From Sulfurospirillum sp. SCADC (lineage in GTDB: Bacteria > Campylobacterota > Campylobacteria > Campylobacterales > Sulfurospirillaceae): a stretch of 64,000 nucleotides of DNA. The notes under the pieces were generated by a model that saw only the letters and a list, made by a program, of their open reading frames with translations, was not told the DNA's origin and made no database searches. Each line of letters begins with the position of its first letter. Positions within the stretch are counted from its first letter, which is position 1. Positions 19,912 through 29,953 of this stretch are shown one piece after another. Both the position numbers and the translations under genes were made by a program. The stretch is taken from assembly GCF_000743525.1 (NCBI RefSeq), contig NZ_JQGK01000009.1, forward strand, positions 1-64,000. Direction: 5' to 3'.

Positions 19912-20474
19912 GATTTCATTCCTTTGCGGTTGGGGATAAACGCCACTTTGGGCTTTGTTCCAAGATGCGCTTTGGGAAACACCAAAACCTCTTTGTGCGA
20001 TTTTTGATGCACGAGAGAGTGTTTGTGCCGCATATCGCCAAAACTCAGCGCATCGGTCGGACAGATACTGACACAAGCAGGTAACAGCTCCTTAGAAACC
20101 CGTGTTTCATAGCAAAAATTACACTTCTCCACCACGTTTTTCAGAGGGTTGATAAAGCGTGCATGGTAAGGACAAGCGAGGATGCAGTATTTACATGCAA
20201 TGCACGCTCTCTCATCAATATGCACCAAACCATCTTTGCTCTGAAACGAAGCATTCGTCGGACACACACTCACACAGGGAGGATTTTCGCACATGACACA
20301 GGAGAGTCGCTCGAAGTTCATCCCCAGATTGGGAAATTCACCTTTGGTGTGAAGATGCACTTGAAGTCTATAAACCTCATCAGGCACGCTATTTTCCACG
20401 CGACACGCCACACTGCAAGCTTGACACCCGATACAGAGGTTTTCATCGTAAATCAGTCGGTACTGTTTTCCCAT
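19908..20474 (-). CDS. psrB: Four-cluster ferredoxin subunit, Psr operon 1
   Basis: A 188-residue electron-transfer subunit with cysteine groups for four [4Fe-4S] clusters: CIGCQACSVACR, CVMCENPPCVSVCP, CIACKYCILACPYHAR and CNFCYETRVSKELLPACVSICP. It passes electrons from the PsrC quinol site to the molybdenum subunit. There is no Tat signal; such subunits are exported with the PsrA partner. It lies 9 bp after psrA1 and overlaps psrC1 by 4 bp. Confidence 0.95.
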   Translation of the reverse strand: MGKQYRLIYDENLCIGCQACSVACRVENSVPDEVYRLQVHLHTKGEFPNLGMNFERLSCVMCENPPCVSVCPTNASFQSKDGLVHIDERACIACKYCILACPYHARFINPLKNVVEKCNFCYETRVSKELLPACVSICPTDALSFGDMRHKHSLVHQKSHKEVLVFPKAHLGTKPKVAFIPNRKGMKS

Positions 20475-20483
20475 CGTTTGACC

Positions 20484-22769
20484 CTACGCCTTGATGATAT
20501 TCACACCAACATTGGTGATCATAGCACCACAAATGGGTGCGGATGCCAAGGAGAGAAACTTTGAAACATTGGTTCCTTTCCCGTGTGTTCGCGCAAGTGA
20601 AGGCGCATCACGACCAAAGCCCATGTAAGCAAACAGCGTATCGGGACGAATGCCCTCCGTGATAAAAACAGTCGCCTTCTCCTTAGCAATGGCGTTTTGA
20701 AGGTAAAAGGTATCGCCCATTTTGAGTCCATGCGCCTTTGCAGTTGAGGGGTGCATCCATATGGGATTGGAGGAGAGAAGCCTAGAAAGGTAAGGCACAT
20801 TTTGCGTATGCCCATTGGTGTGCACGGCACTTTTGCCACTGGTAAGCACATAAGGCAATCCTTGGCTCACGTCCATATCGACACTGCGTGGTACTCCATA
20901 CCCTTTAAAGATTTTTTCAACCGCATCACAATAGATCTCAATTTTTCCTGATGGTGTTTTAAGATGCGTTAAAAGATGCCCAAAACAACCCTGTGCATCT
21001 ACCCAAGCACGGCTTTTGGGATAGCGTTCACAAAAGCGTTCCACCAAAGAAGATTCTCGTGCACAAAAAAATGGCACATCAAACGATGCGACACCTCGTA
21101 AGAGCAAGGTTTGCAAAAGCTCCGCGTTGCCTTTGGCTTGAAACGCCCGAAGTTCACTGCTGTTTTTCCACGCGTAATGGCTTCCATATCCCATGCGCTC
21201 TGCCAACGCTCTTATGATTTCAATCGCACTTTTGTTCTCATGCAAAGGAGCGACGATTTTATTGCGCATCGCATACGTGGGAACTTTACATGTAAGCGTG
21301 CTAATGCCCTCATCACGCTCCAAATAGGTACATTCTGGCAAGATGACATCTGCCATCATGGCGGTATCACTGAGGTAAATGTCATTGACCACGATAAATT
21401 CGAGCTGTTCCATCGCCTCTTTCATCTTTTGCGGATCGGCTACGGTAATGAGCGGATTGTGACGGGTTAAAAACCATCCCTTAATTTCATACGGTTTTTG
21501 AGAGAGTATGGCTTCGGGAATTGCGGTTAAAACGCCGTGTTGTTTTGAGACAAAACAGTATGCTCCCTCTTCTCCTGCCCCATCGATGCGTGGTTCATTA
21601 ATTTGTAGGCGTGGAAAGGGGTCATTTAATTCAGGCACAATGGACTCTTTTGCCAGTGCATTCACACGCTTTGCACTCTTTGTCAAATAGATTCCGCCCT
21701 CTTTTTCCACATTCCCCATCAAAATATTGGCGATCAAAATAGCCCGTGACCTTTGAAACTCCGCCTGCGTCGTAGTCGCTTTGTGCCCCCAGTCAATAAT
21801 ACACCGAGGAGTTGCTGCGTACAGTTCTGCTGCAATGCGCTCCACCACACTAGCATCAATGCCTGTGCGTGTTTGTTGCCATTGAGGCGTTGTCTCTTTG
21901 ACGGCATCCACCAAGGCATCAAACCCAATGGTGTACTGTTCGACAAAGGTGTGATCGAATTTGCCATCTCTGATCCATACATGTAAAAGCGCCAGTACAA
22001 AAGCAAGATCACTGCCTGGCTTGATGGAATGCCACTCATCGGCTTTGGCGGCAATGATGGAAAAACGAGGATCGAGTACCACCAATTTTTTAGAAGGATT
22101 GGCGCAAAAGTGTGCCATCGCTTTGGTGAGAGAAATGTCTAAGCCCTCAAAAAGGTTGTGCCCAAAGTTGAGAATGTACGTCGCATTTTCAAAATCACGG
22201 TGAAGTTTTTCGCCAAAGGTGTGATGAAATGCACTCTCAATGGCGATAGGACAGGAGCTCCAATGGGAGAAGACATTGGGTGAGCCAAAGGCAGAGGCGA
22301 AGGAGCGCAAAAGGTCATAATGCTCGCCTGTTTTAGACGAAAAGATAACACTGCGCGCCCCATACCGCTCTTTCAGCGCGGAGAGTTTGGTGGAGACAAG
22401 GTTTAATGCCTCTTCAAAGCTCGCTTCCCTCCACCTGTTTTCACCACGCTTTCCCACGCGGATCAAGGGACTTACAAGCCGTTGGGAATCGTACAGTTGC
22501 GAAGAACCCGCAACGCCTTTAGCACATAACGAGGTTCCCATCTCTTTGGCAAAAGCGTTGCCTTGAAGCAAGACGGTTTTGCCATTGATCACGCGTGCTT
22601 CCATGGGGCAACGACTGCTGCACATCTCACATATAGAGCGAACAAATTTATCTTCGCCCCGAAGTGCGACTTCGCCTAAAGCGCCCAAGCTTCCAGGTAT
22701 CAATACCGTCGCGGTTGCACTTTTTGTTGCAAGCTTTAAGAAGTCTCTTCGCGCTTGAAAATATGCCAT
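20484..22769 (-). CDS. psrA: Molybdopterin oxidoreductase, polysulfide/thiosulfate reductase type, operon 1
   Basis: A 761-residue catalytic subunit of the complex iron-sulfur molybdoenzyme family. The Tat signal is ARRDFLKLATK; the N-terminal cluster is bound by Cys47, Cys50, Cys54 and Cys82; the probable molybdenum ligand is Cys173 in WSSCPIA, as in PsrA/PhsA. Substrate could be polysulfide, thiosulfate or a related compound; sequence alone does not decide. It shares domain order with the 27.3-kb copy but many loops differ, so this is an old duplication. It is preceded by the FIST-EAL gene after 45 bp, without an obvious terminator between them. Confidence 0.9.
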   Translation of the reverse strand: MAYFQARRDFLKLATKSATATVLIPGSLGALGEVALRGEDKFVRSICEMCSSRCPMEARVINGKTVLLQGNAFAKEMGTSLCAKGVAGSSQLYDSQRLVSPLIRVGKRGENRWREASFEEALNLVSTKLSALKERYGARSVIFSSKTGEHYDLLRSFASAFGSPNVFSHWSSCPIAIESAFHHTFGEKLHRDFENATYILNFGHNLFEGLDISLTKAMAHFCANPSKKLVVLDPRFSIIAAKADEWHSIKPGSDLAFVLALLHVWIRDGKFDHTFVEQYTIGFDALVDAVKETTPQWQQTRTGIDASVVERIAAELYAATPRCIIDWGHKATTTQAEFQRSRAILIANILMGNVEKEGGIYLTKSAKRVNALAKESIVPELNDPFPRLQINEPRIDGAGEEGAYCFVSKQHGVLTAIPEAILSQKPYEIKGWFLTRHNPLITVADPQKMKEAMEQLEFIVVNDIYLSDTAMMADVILPECTYLERDEGISTLTCKVPTYAMRNKIVAPLHENKSAIEIIRALAERMGYGSHYAWKNSSELRAFQAKGNAELLQTLLLRGVASFDVPFFCARESSLVERFCERYPKSRAWVDAQGCFGHLLTHLKTPSGKIEIYCDAVEKIFKGYGVPRSVDMDVSQGLPYVLTSGKSAVHTNGHTQNVPYLSRLLSSNPIWMHPSTAKAHGLKMGDTFYLQNAIAKEKATVFITEGIRPDTLFAYMGFGRDAPSLARTHGKGTNVSKFLSLASAPICGAMITNVGVNIIKA

Positions 22770-22814
22770 ACTTTACCTTTTCCTAGTTTAATACTATTGT
22801 ACGATAATTTGACT

Positions 22815-25616
22815 TTAATACGAAATAATGGGGCTTGGCTTGCTGAAAAGGTAGCCTTGCGAGAAGTTTACATGTAAACCCAAAAGCTTCTCTTGAATCG
22901 CTTCACGATCAACAAATTCAGCGACAATCGTATAGCCCATTTTGTGCGCAAACGAGATGATGGTTTCGACTGTCATCTCGATGATTTCGTTCGTATCGAT
23001 CTCTTTAATCAGTGAGCCATCGATCTTAATCATATCGACTTCAAGCTTTGCGAGGTAGGCAAAATTGGAGTAACCTGTCCCAAAGTCATCGATGGCGATG
23101 CGACATCCTAGCTGTTTTACTTCGTGAATAAACGCGGTAATTTCGTCAAAATTTTCAATGCCCTCAGACTCAACGATCTCCAAAATAACGCGGTGTCCGC
23201 AGTTGTATTTTTTGATCGTTTCGTACAAACACTCTTTAACCGACAGGGATAAAATATCGCCCTTGGTGAGGTTGATCGAAAAATCCACTTCAAAATCTTT
23301 AAGGTATTCAAACGATTTACGGATCATGATTTTGGTCAGTTTTTCATACAGCCTCGTCTTTTTCGCTTGATCTAAAAAGTAGTAAGGACTCAGATAACTG
23401 CCATCCTCTTCGTGCAGACGCATCAGCACTTCGTATTTGGTAATTTTGTGCAACGTGTTGTCATAAATGCCTTGGAAAAAAGGAACAATGCGGTCATTTT
23501 CAATCGCGGCATTGATCTTGTGAATGACTTGAAGGTTCTCTTTGGTTTTGGCTTTAAGAGATGGATTGATGTCATAAAAAACCACGGCTTTATGCTCTGT
23601 CTTTGCCTCTTTGAGTGCGACATGCGATTGCATGTAGATCGCATCGGTCGTTCCCTCCGCAACGCCCACATTGAGTCTCACTACGACTTCATAGCCTTTG
23701 ATGGTAAAGACTTTTTTCTCAATACGGTGAATCAAGCGTTTGACTTTATCGCGCACGTTTCGAAAATTTTTAGGATCTTTCTCCATCAGTAAAACAGCAA
23801 ATTCGTCTCCGTTAATGCGAAAAACAGCGTCAGGATGTCCATCAAAGGTCTCCACCAAAAAATGCGCCACGTCTTGCAAAAGTTCATCACCCACGTCGTA
23901 GCCTAAATAGTCATTGATCTCGGAGAATTCGACTAAATTAAGCAAAATCAACAGCTTCGCACTCTCATCCAAACGCATTTTATGAAAGAGGGCTTCACGG
24001 TTTCCATACCCTGTGAGCTCATCTTTAAAATGCTGCTCAATCAACTGCTCTTTTAAAATCAGATCGGTAATGTCAAAATGGGCACAGATGTATTCTAGTG
24101 TATTGCCTGCTTCATCAAAAATTGGCATGACGGTATTTTGTAAGTAATGTATTTTCCCTTTTTTATCGACACCTTGAACAATTCCTTTCCAAATTTGTTT
24201 CGCTTTCAGTGTCTTCCAAAGTGTCGCGTAAATCGTAGTATCCGCGTCATTGGGTCTAAACATCTGGTGCGTTTGACCTAAAAGCTCTTCGCGTGAATAG
24301 CCTGCTACCTCGCAAAAAGGTTCACTCACATAGGTTAATTTTCCTTCCAAATTCATCTTAGAGACAATACAACACTCATCCAGTGCCATCTTGTACTGAT
24401 TGAGAAAGTTTATATTGACATCCAGTTCATGTTGCGTGGTGTTGACCAAATGGGTCAGGGATTTGAGTGTGGAGCAGTTAAAGGCTGGTTTTTCGCCCAA
24501 AGGATGAGAAATAACATAGTCCGACTCACTAAGCGATACCACGGTTGTTGTCACATTCAAAAGTTGGTTTTTATGCGGTGAGTGAAAAAACTCTCCATAG
24601 GTAAAAAAGCCTGCCGTGGGAGCGATTTGCTGTAAAAGTCCTAATTCATAATTGAGCTGTTTTGAAAGAAACAGTTTACGAGCACTGCACGAATAGATAA
24701 AAATAGCATCGGATGGTTTTTCATTGATCTCGTCTTGCATCACAATGGCTCTGTCGATAATCGCTTCGACATTGCCAATCGCAAACCGTACTTTCTCGCC
24801 TGTTTCAAAATGCCCTGCAAAGGTTAAGGAACCGTCTATGTTGGCACTAATTAAAGAACGACACACATCGACCTCGTCTGAGATTTTGACAAAGGGAAAC
24901 TCCATCGCACTGCTCGGAAGATTTTGAACCACATCGTTTCCTAAATAGTGCCGATACACCTCTTGGATCGGTTGATGATCGATCTCGTAAATCGTTCCTT
25001 TATTCACGTTGGTGACACAGAGTTCTTTGCCAACTTGCGTCCATGCAAGAGAGTAGTTGGTGTTTACATGTAAGCTTTTTCCGCTTAAGGTTACAAGCAC
25101 AATGCCTTGAGAAAGTATCTGTTCTTCGCAAATAATAAACGCGCTTTGGAAGAAAAAATCATCCGCAGCATTGCCACCGGAGAGCGGCATATCGGCTTTG
25201 AGCATATTAAAGCCTTCCACAAAATCTTCGCTGTCATTCTCTCCAAAAGGATACGCAAGGGCGATACACACTTTGGTGTCTTCTTCGAGAATCGTTGCGG
25301 CAGCTTTTTGCCCACTGGCAAAATTGACCGCTTCAAAATAGTAGGCTTTGGCGTGACTTTTTTCAAGATGGCAAAAACTGATTTGAATGGTACCCGTTTT
25401 GATGCGACCCGATTTGATTTCACCTGCGGTGCTCGCACCGATGATGACAGATTTGGGAAAGGTATTTTTGAGAAAATGGAGGATTTCGGTTAGGGTTGCG
25501 CGATCCGTATTGCCACAGAAAAGTTGAATAAAAAGATGATCTTTGGGTCTAAAGTAGGTTCGTGCAAAGTGTTCTAACGCCTCAAGTGTTTCATAGGTAT
25601 AATTAACTAACTTCAC
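22815..25616 (-). CDS. FIST-PAS-GGDEF-EAL protein, probable c-di-GMP phosphodiesterase
   Basis: A 933-residue cytoplasmic protein: FIST_N (about 28-190), FIST_C (about 220-370), PAS (about 405-520), GGDEF (about 530-690) and EAL (about 695-930). The cyclase motif is degenerate (INGDEF), while EAL residues look complete: YEVLMRL, SINLTKGD, LEIVESEG, IDDFGTGYS, KIDGSL, AEFV and SQGY. It should therefore hydrolyse c-di-GMP, with the GGDEF domain possibly sensing GTP. FIST domains are thought to bind small amino-acid-like ligands. The gene stands between the two Psr operons on the same strand, which suggests but does not prove a link to respiration. Confidence 0.9.
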   Translation of the reverse strand: MKLVNYTYETLEALEHFARTYFRPKDHLFIQLFCGNTDRATLTEILHFLKNTFPKSVIIGASTAGEIKSGRIKTGTIQISFCHLEKSHAKAYYFEAVNFASGQKAAATILEEDTKVCIALAYPFGENDSEDFVEGFNMLKADMPLSGGNAADDFFFQSAFIICEEQILSQGIVLVTLSGKSLHVNTNYSLAWTQVGKELCVTNVNKGTIYEIDHQPIQEVYRHYLGNDVVQNLPSSAMEFPFVKISDEVDVCRSLISANIDGSLTFAGHFETGEKVRFAIGNVEAIIDRAIVMQDEINEKPSDAIFIYSCSARKLFLSKQLNYELGLLQQIAPTAGFFTYGEFFHSPHKNQLLNVTTTVVSLSESDYVISHPLGEKPAFNCSTLKSLTHLVNTTQHELDVNINFLNQYKMALDECCIVSKMNLEGKLTYVSEPFCEVAGYSREELLGQTHQMFRPNDADTTIYATLWKTLKAKQIWKGIVQGVDKKGKIHYLQNTVMPIFDEAGNTLEYICAHFDITDLILKEQLIEQHFKDELTGYGNREALFHKMRLDESAKLLILLNLVEFSEINDYLGYDVGDELLQDVAHFLVETFDGHPDAVFRINGDEFAVLLMEKDPKNFRNVRDKVKRLIHRIEKKVFTIKGYEVVVRLNVGVAEGTTDAIYMQSHVALKEAKTEHKAVVFYDINPSLKAKTKENLQVIHKINAAIENDRIVPFFQGIYDNTLHKITKYEVLMRLHEEDGSYLSPYYFLDQAKKTRLYEKLTKIMIRKSFEYLKDFEVDFSINLTKGDILSLSVKECLYETIKKYNCGHRVILEIVESEGIENFDEITAFIHEVKQLGCRIAIDDFGTGYSNFAYLAKLEVDMIKIDGSLIKEIDTNEIIEMTVETIISFAHKMGYTIVAEFVDREAIQEKLLGLHVNFSQGYLFSKPSPIISY

Positions 25617-25708
25617 GTTATTACCTTATTTTAAAGTCTTACATGTAAAAGGCCTTCATCAAAAATGATTATAAGAAGTATTTTACAAAGTGAAACATAA
25701 AAAGAAGG

Positions 25709-25735
25709 CAAGCTCCCCTTCAAAAAGGGAGCTTG
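25709..25735 (-). terminator. Rho-independent terminator after psrC2
   Basis: CAAGCTCCC (25709-25717) and GGGAGCTTG (25727-25735) form a perfect 9-bp stem with a 9-nt loop, starting 12 bp after the psrC2 stop; on the minus strand it is followed by CCTTCTTTTTATG. It separates operon 2 from the FIST-EAL gene. Confidence 0.85.
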
Positions 25736-25746
25736 AGAGCAAAAAC

Positions 25747-26712
25747 TTATCCTACGAAGGTTTGCCCTGCGTAGAGAATATAAAGGCGTAAAAAAACAAC
25801 ACCGATCAGTACGACCAGTGAGTTGAGCAAAATATAGCCTACACGGTACGCATGGTGTTTGAGTGCCGTGATCGCAATCAAAAGAGGTGTTGCAATGCCT
25901 ACACCAATAACGCCTCCCCAGAAGACAAACGCCCAAATACCTGTTGTCAAGGCTTGTACAGCAATGATGGCTTTATCACCACCTTGGAAATACATCCCCA
26001 CAAAGAGAGCAAAGAGGAGTAACAATTCCATTGGAACGACTCTTAAATCCAACTCTAAAAGGTACTTGGCATTTTTCTCATTGACTTCTGATTTGAAAAA
26101 GAGAAGCCCAAAAAGAATCGATGCTGCAATGCCAGAAGAGAGTCCAGATGCCAAGAACAGAATCGGCAACAGCGGTGTGTTAAACAGAGGATAACTGTAC
26201 ATCGCTGAGAGTAAAAACCCTGTATAGATGCCGATAATAACGGCAAATAAGAAGAGTGTTCGCTCTAACCATGCAGGATTGTCACCAACTTTATCCAAAA
26301 GACCTTTGAATGGTCTGAGTAAGCCTGCAAACGGACCTGTTTCAAACAGCCATGGTTTAAATTTAATCGCCGCGTAGATGAAACTAAGAGGTGTATAGAT
26401 AAAAAGACCTAAAACACCCAAGGTCATCACCGAACCAAAGTTATAGTGAATCAATAATTTCCAGAACATTAACGGACGGGTTAAGTCAAAAATCAACAAA
26501 ACCAACCCTAGACAAATCGTCAGAGGTGCTAACAAAGCGCCTGCTTTGATCAGTCCATCCCAAGGAGGCTTGCCGTTACCCTCTATCCATTTAACGATTA
26601 ACGACGTCATCGCCGCACCAGCTGAGAGACCTGCTAAGAAGAGATAGACCGCAATTGGCCAATGCCATACGAGTGTTGAGTATTGCTCCATTGAGCCCCA
26701 TATCTGATTCAT
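25747..26712 (-). CDS. psrC: NrfD/PsrC-type quinol-oxidising membrane subunit, Psr operon 2
   Basis: A 321-residue membrane protein of the NrfD/PsrC family, begins MNQIWGSMEQYSTLVWHW and ends YILYAGQTFVG. Conserved blocks YLFLAGLSAGAA and FLLSAMYSYPLFNTPLLPILFLASGLSSG are shared with the operon 1 copy. Its role is menaquinol oxidation and electron delivery to PsrB. The ATG overlaps the psrB2 stop (ATGA). A clear terminator follows, so this gene closes the operon. Confidence 0.93.
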   Translation of the reverse strand: MNQIWGSMEQYSTLVWHWPIAVYLFLAGLSAGAAMTSLIVKWIEGNGKPPWDGLIKAGALLAPLTICLGLVLLIFDLTRPLMFWKLLIHYNFGSVMTLGVLGLFIYTPLSFIYAAIKFKPWLFETGPFAGLLRPFKGLLDKVGDNPAWLERTLFLFAVIIGIYTGFLLSAMYSYPLFNTPLLPILFLASGLSSGIAASILFGLLFFKSEVNEKNAKYLLELDLRVVPMELLLLFALFVGMYFQGGDKAIIAVQALTTGIWAFVFWGGVIGVGIATPLLIAITALKHHAYRVGYILLNSLVVLIGVVFLRLYILYAGQTFVG

Positions 26713-27281
26713 GATCTGATCCCTCCTTTATGATTCGGTACGATAAACATTTTTGGTTGAGTGCCTAAAGACTCTTTTTGACGATACGTGACGCGCTCTG
26801 AGAGTGCTTTATTGATCTTGCTTTTCGGATCATTGAGATCACCGAAAATAAGTGCATCGGTTGGGCACACCGTGACACACGCTGGCTCTTCACCTCTTGC
26901 CAATCGTGATTCATGACAGAAGGTACATTTATCAGGCGCTTTGGTCACAGGGTGCACGTAACGCGCTTGATACGGGCACGCGGCAACACAGTACAAACAG
27001 CCTACACACAAGTCGTTATCGATCAAAACAATTCCATCTTCATTTTTATACGAGGCGTGTGTTGGGCAAACACTCACACAGGGTGTGTTTTCACATTGGA
27101 CACACGATTGGCGGTGGTATTCGTAGCCTAAGCCTCCATTGGGGTACTCTTCTTGTTTGACCCATACTTGTAAACGGTACACGGATTCTGGTATTTGATT
27201 TTCCGATCTACACGCAACATTGCACGCTTGACAGCCGATGCAGAGATTGTTATCGTGGATCATTCCATATTTTTTTGCCAT
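26709..27281 (-). CDS. psrB: Four-cluster ferredoxin subunit, Psr operon 2
   Basis: A 190-residue iron-sulfur subunit with four cysteine groups (CIGCQACNVACR, CVQCENTPCVSVCP, CVGCLYCVAACPYQAR, CTFCHESRLARGEEPACVTVCP). Spacing matches the operon 1 paralogue throughout, with only a small insertion. It lies 15 bp after psrA2. No export signal of its own; presumed to travel with PsrA. Confidence 0.95.
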   Translation of the reverse strand: MAKKYGMIHDNNLCIGCQACNVACRSENQIPESVYRLQVWVKQEEYPNGGLGYEYHRQSCVQCENTPCVSVCPTHASYKNEDGIVLIDNDLCVGCLYCVAACPYQARYVHPVTKAPDKCTFCHESRLARGEEPACVTVCPTDALIFGDLNDPKSKINKALSERVTYRQKESLGTQPKMFIVPNHKGGIRS

Positions 27282-27296
27282 TGTTTTCTCCTCCCC

Positions 27297-29588
27297 TTAC
27301 GCTTTTTTGACTTTGACGCCAACGACATGCAGGTTCATACCTGAATTTGGCGAGACCAAAGGCGAATAAAGCGAATTGCTGTTAACACCTTTTCCATAAG
27401 CTCGTTTGAGCTCTTTACTGATGTGACCAAAGCCAAAGTACGCAAACACGGTATCTTCTCTTACCCCTTTGGTGACAAGGGCTTTGCCTTTTTGCGTGCT
27501 GTATTTGTTATAAACATCGATCTTGTCACCGTTTTTAATGCCAAGGCGTTCCGCCGTTTTAGGGTGAATCCACACCGCCGCATCATCCAAAAGGTTGTTC
27601 AACCATGCGTTATTCCCGTTGTGACCGTTGGTACGTACCGCAGATTTGCCATTGATAAAGTAGAGTTCATCTGCTTCTTTGTATTTGTAAGGCTCATAAC
27701 TTAAAGCGCCTTTTTTAGAAACGGCTTCGAGTTTTGGGCTAAACAATTTGATTTTATGAGGGAAATCGATCGTGCCCTCTTCATTGACTTTGCTTGCTGC
27801 ACTGGGGTATTTTTTCACAAATGCTGCCACGCTTTTTTTATCTTGTAACAGCAAAGGTACCCCAAAACTTGCCATGCCTGTTGCTTTGAGTTTCGCCAAA
27901 AGATCGATGTTATCGCCCACTTGTTGCAAGCGGTAATCTTCGATGTCTTGGTATGGGAAATACGCACCCAGTCCCATTTTCTCCGCTAACTCTTTCGCGA
28001 CTCTCCAACCAGGACGACACTCACCAATCGGTTCGACCACTTTTTGACGACCAACCCCATAACTTGGATTTTTACTACCACTGGCGGTAAACTCTTCGTC
28101 TCGCTCTAAATAGGTTGTATCAGGCAGAACGATGTCAGCAAACCACGCCGTATCAGAGACTTGAATATCATACACAACGACCAAGTCCATCGCTTTAAGC
28201 GCTTTGATGACCGTTTCGGTATTGGCTTGTGTCATGACAGGATTGTTACGGGCGATAAACCAACCATGGAGTCTGTAAGGAACACCCGGAAGATCTTCCA
28301 ACGTCGCTTTAGGGATCAAAGTAACAATGCCATTGCCTTTTTTTGCCAAGAAAAATTCACTGTCTTTTTCGCCAATACGATCAATGCGTGGTACTTCTAC
28401 CTTTGGATAGGCAGGGATTTTTGGCTTTTTAAGCACGGGCGCTTTGGCATCGCTTTCGCCTAAATATTTATTGTAAAAACCTGCACTTTTATTGAGGTAG
28501 TAGCCACCCTCTTGCTCTATGGCACCCACTAAAACATTACACATCATAATCGCACGACGTAGTTCTAACTCTTGAGGTGTCAAAGTGACTCGGTGACAGA
28601 AATCAAACAGAGCTTTAGGAGCCGCTTTGGCAAATTCATGCGCCATGCGTTTGATGACTTCTGCTGGAATGTCACACTCTAATGCCATTTTTTCAGGGGT
28701 ATACTCTGCAATACTGGCTTTGAGCTCCTCGAATCCTTCACAGTATTTTTCAACGAATTTTTTATTGTAAAGATTGTCGTTAATCAGCGTGTGCATAAAG
28801 GCAAGAACAAACGGAAGATCATGCCCTGGTTTGATCGGATGCCACTCAGTAGCTTTGGCTGCCATCGTTGAAAAACGTGGATCGAGTGAGATAACTTTGG
28901 CACCATGCGCTAACGCATCCATGTATTGACGGGCATACGAGATAACAATGCCTTCAAAGACATTGTGGCTGAGATTGATGATGTATTTTGCTTTCGCAAA
29001 ATCACGACTGACTCCACCTTCAAAAATATCGTCCATCGCCAAATCGTACGCCAATGGACAGGTCGCTTCATGCCCAAAAAGGTTGTGTGAACCATACGCT
29101 TGCGCTAAATTATGAAACCATGTTTTATTCCAACCGCTACGTGCTGTAAAAGCGACCGTATGCGCACCGTGTTTTTGCTTGATCTCATCCAGTTTTTTGG
29201 CAATGAAAGTGTATGCTTCGTCCCAACTGACCTCTTTCCACTTTCCCTCTCCTCGCTCACCCACACGCATAATCGGTTTGACCAAACGTTGTGGATCATA
29301 GAGTTGATTGAACCCAGCACTTCCACGAGCGCAGACTTTGCCACCTCGCCCTTTATCCGCAGGATTGCCGCGAATAAACATTCCCTTCCCCTCTTCCACA
29401 CGCGCTTCAATGGTACACGAACTCGTACACATCTCGCAAATACTCGGTGTAAACTTCGTCGTACCTTTGTAGTGCTTTTTACTCTCTTCCATCGCCCCAA
29501 GAGTCCCTGGTATCGACGAGAGACTTGCAACGGCCGCTGCAGTAGAAGAGAGTTTTAAAAATCCTCTTCGGCTAAGCATTTGAGTCAT
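27297..29588 (-). CDS. psrA: Molybdopterin oxidoreductase, polysulfide/thiosulfate reductase type, operon 2
   Basis: A 763-residue catalytic subunit with Tat motif [10 protein letters not shown], cluster ligands Cys51, Cys54, Cys58 and Cys86, and probable molybdenum ligand Cys177 in [10 protein letters not shown]. Length and organisation are those of Wolinella PsrA, so this is the better candidate for the classical polysulfide reductase, a periplasmic enzyme reducing polysulfide to sulfide with electrons from menaquinol. ATG 29588 follows AAAGGATG. Two 11-bp-period direct repeats lie 49-164 bp upstream, marking a regulated promoter. Confidence 0.92.
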   Translation of the reverse strand: MTQMLSRRGFLKLSSTAAAVASLSSIPGTLGAMEESKKHYKGTTKFTPSICEMCTSSCTIEARVEEGKGMFIRGNPADKGRGGKVCARGSAGFNQLYDPQRLVKPIMRVGERGEGKWKEVSWDEAYTFIAKKLDEIKQKHGAHTVAFTARSGWNKTWFHNLAQAYGSHNLFGHEATCPLAYDLAMDDIFEGGVSRDFAKAKYIINLSHNVFEGIVISYARQYMDALAHGAKVISLDPRFSTMAAKATEWHPIKPGHDLPFVLAFMHTLINDNLYNKKFVEKYCEGFEELKASIAEYTPEKMALECDIPAEVIKRMAHEFAKAAPKALFDFCHRVTLTPQELELRRAIMMCNVLVGAIEQEGGYYLNKSAGFYNKYLGESDAKAPVLKKPKIPAYPKVEVPRIDRIGEKDSEFFLAKKGNGIVTLIPKATLEDLPGVPYRLHGWFIARNNPVMTQANTETVIKALKAMDLVVVYDIQVSDTAWFADIVLPDTTYLERDEEFTASGSKNPSYGVGRQKVVEPIGECRPGWRVAKELAEKMGLGAYFPYQDIEDYRLQQVGDNIDLLAKLKATGMASFGVPLLLQDKKSVAAFVKKYPSAASKVNEEGTIDFPHKIKLFSPKLEAVSKKGALSYEPYKYKEADELYFINGKSAVRTNGHNGNNAWLNNLLDDAAVWIHPKTAERLGIKNGDKIDVYNKYSTQKGKALVTKGVREDTVFAYFGFGHISKELKRAYGKGVNSNSLYSPLVSPNSGMNLHVVGVKVKKA

Positions 29589-29953
29589 CTTTCATCCTTT
29601 TCATAAGATTTCATACTGCAATCTTAGAAAAGCTATGTAAATTTTATGTAAACTTTAAAGACGACTTTTAAATACCATTTTTGTAGAAGATTTTAGATAA
29701 CTAGGCTTTTTAGCGTGCTTTAGGGCATTACATGACGTAAAAAGAACGTAAATTTTGATGTTTTTACGTTTACATGTAAAGATGCTTTGTTTAAAAAGAA
29801 GTCGTAAGCGTTACAAATAAAGCTTTTTTTCATAGAATAAACATGGCGGTTGGTTTTTTGATATGTGAAAACTCTTTACATGTAAAGATTTGTAGACAAA
29901 ATTTGGCTAAAATTTAACGTATAAAATTGGCGGTTAACAAGCTGAAATTAAAA
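29589..29953. promoter_or_regulatory. 365-bp region upstream of psrA2 with two regulator boxes
   Basis: No gene is seen. GTAAA-N6-GTAAA occurs at 29637-29652 and again at 29737-29752, exactly 100 bp apart; both pairs have an 11-bp period, typical of OmpR-family binding. Two TTACATGTAA palindromes lie further up at 29770 and 29876, each extended to TTTACATGTAAAGAT. TAAGAT (29621-29626, minus strand) and TATGAA (29610-29615) are possible -10 boxes for psrA2. Confidence 0.6.

Noticed and set aside
19912-20076. Longer psrC1 frame
   Set aside because: The extra 55 residues are psrB sequence in another frame; the ATGA overlap and the paralogue fix the start at 19911.
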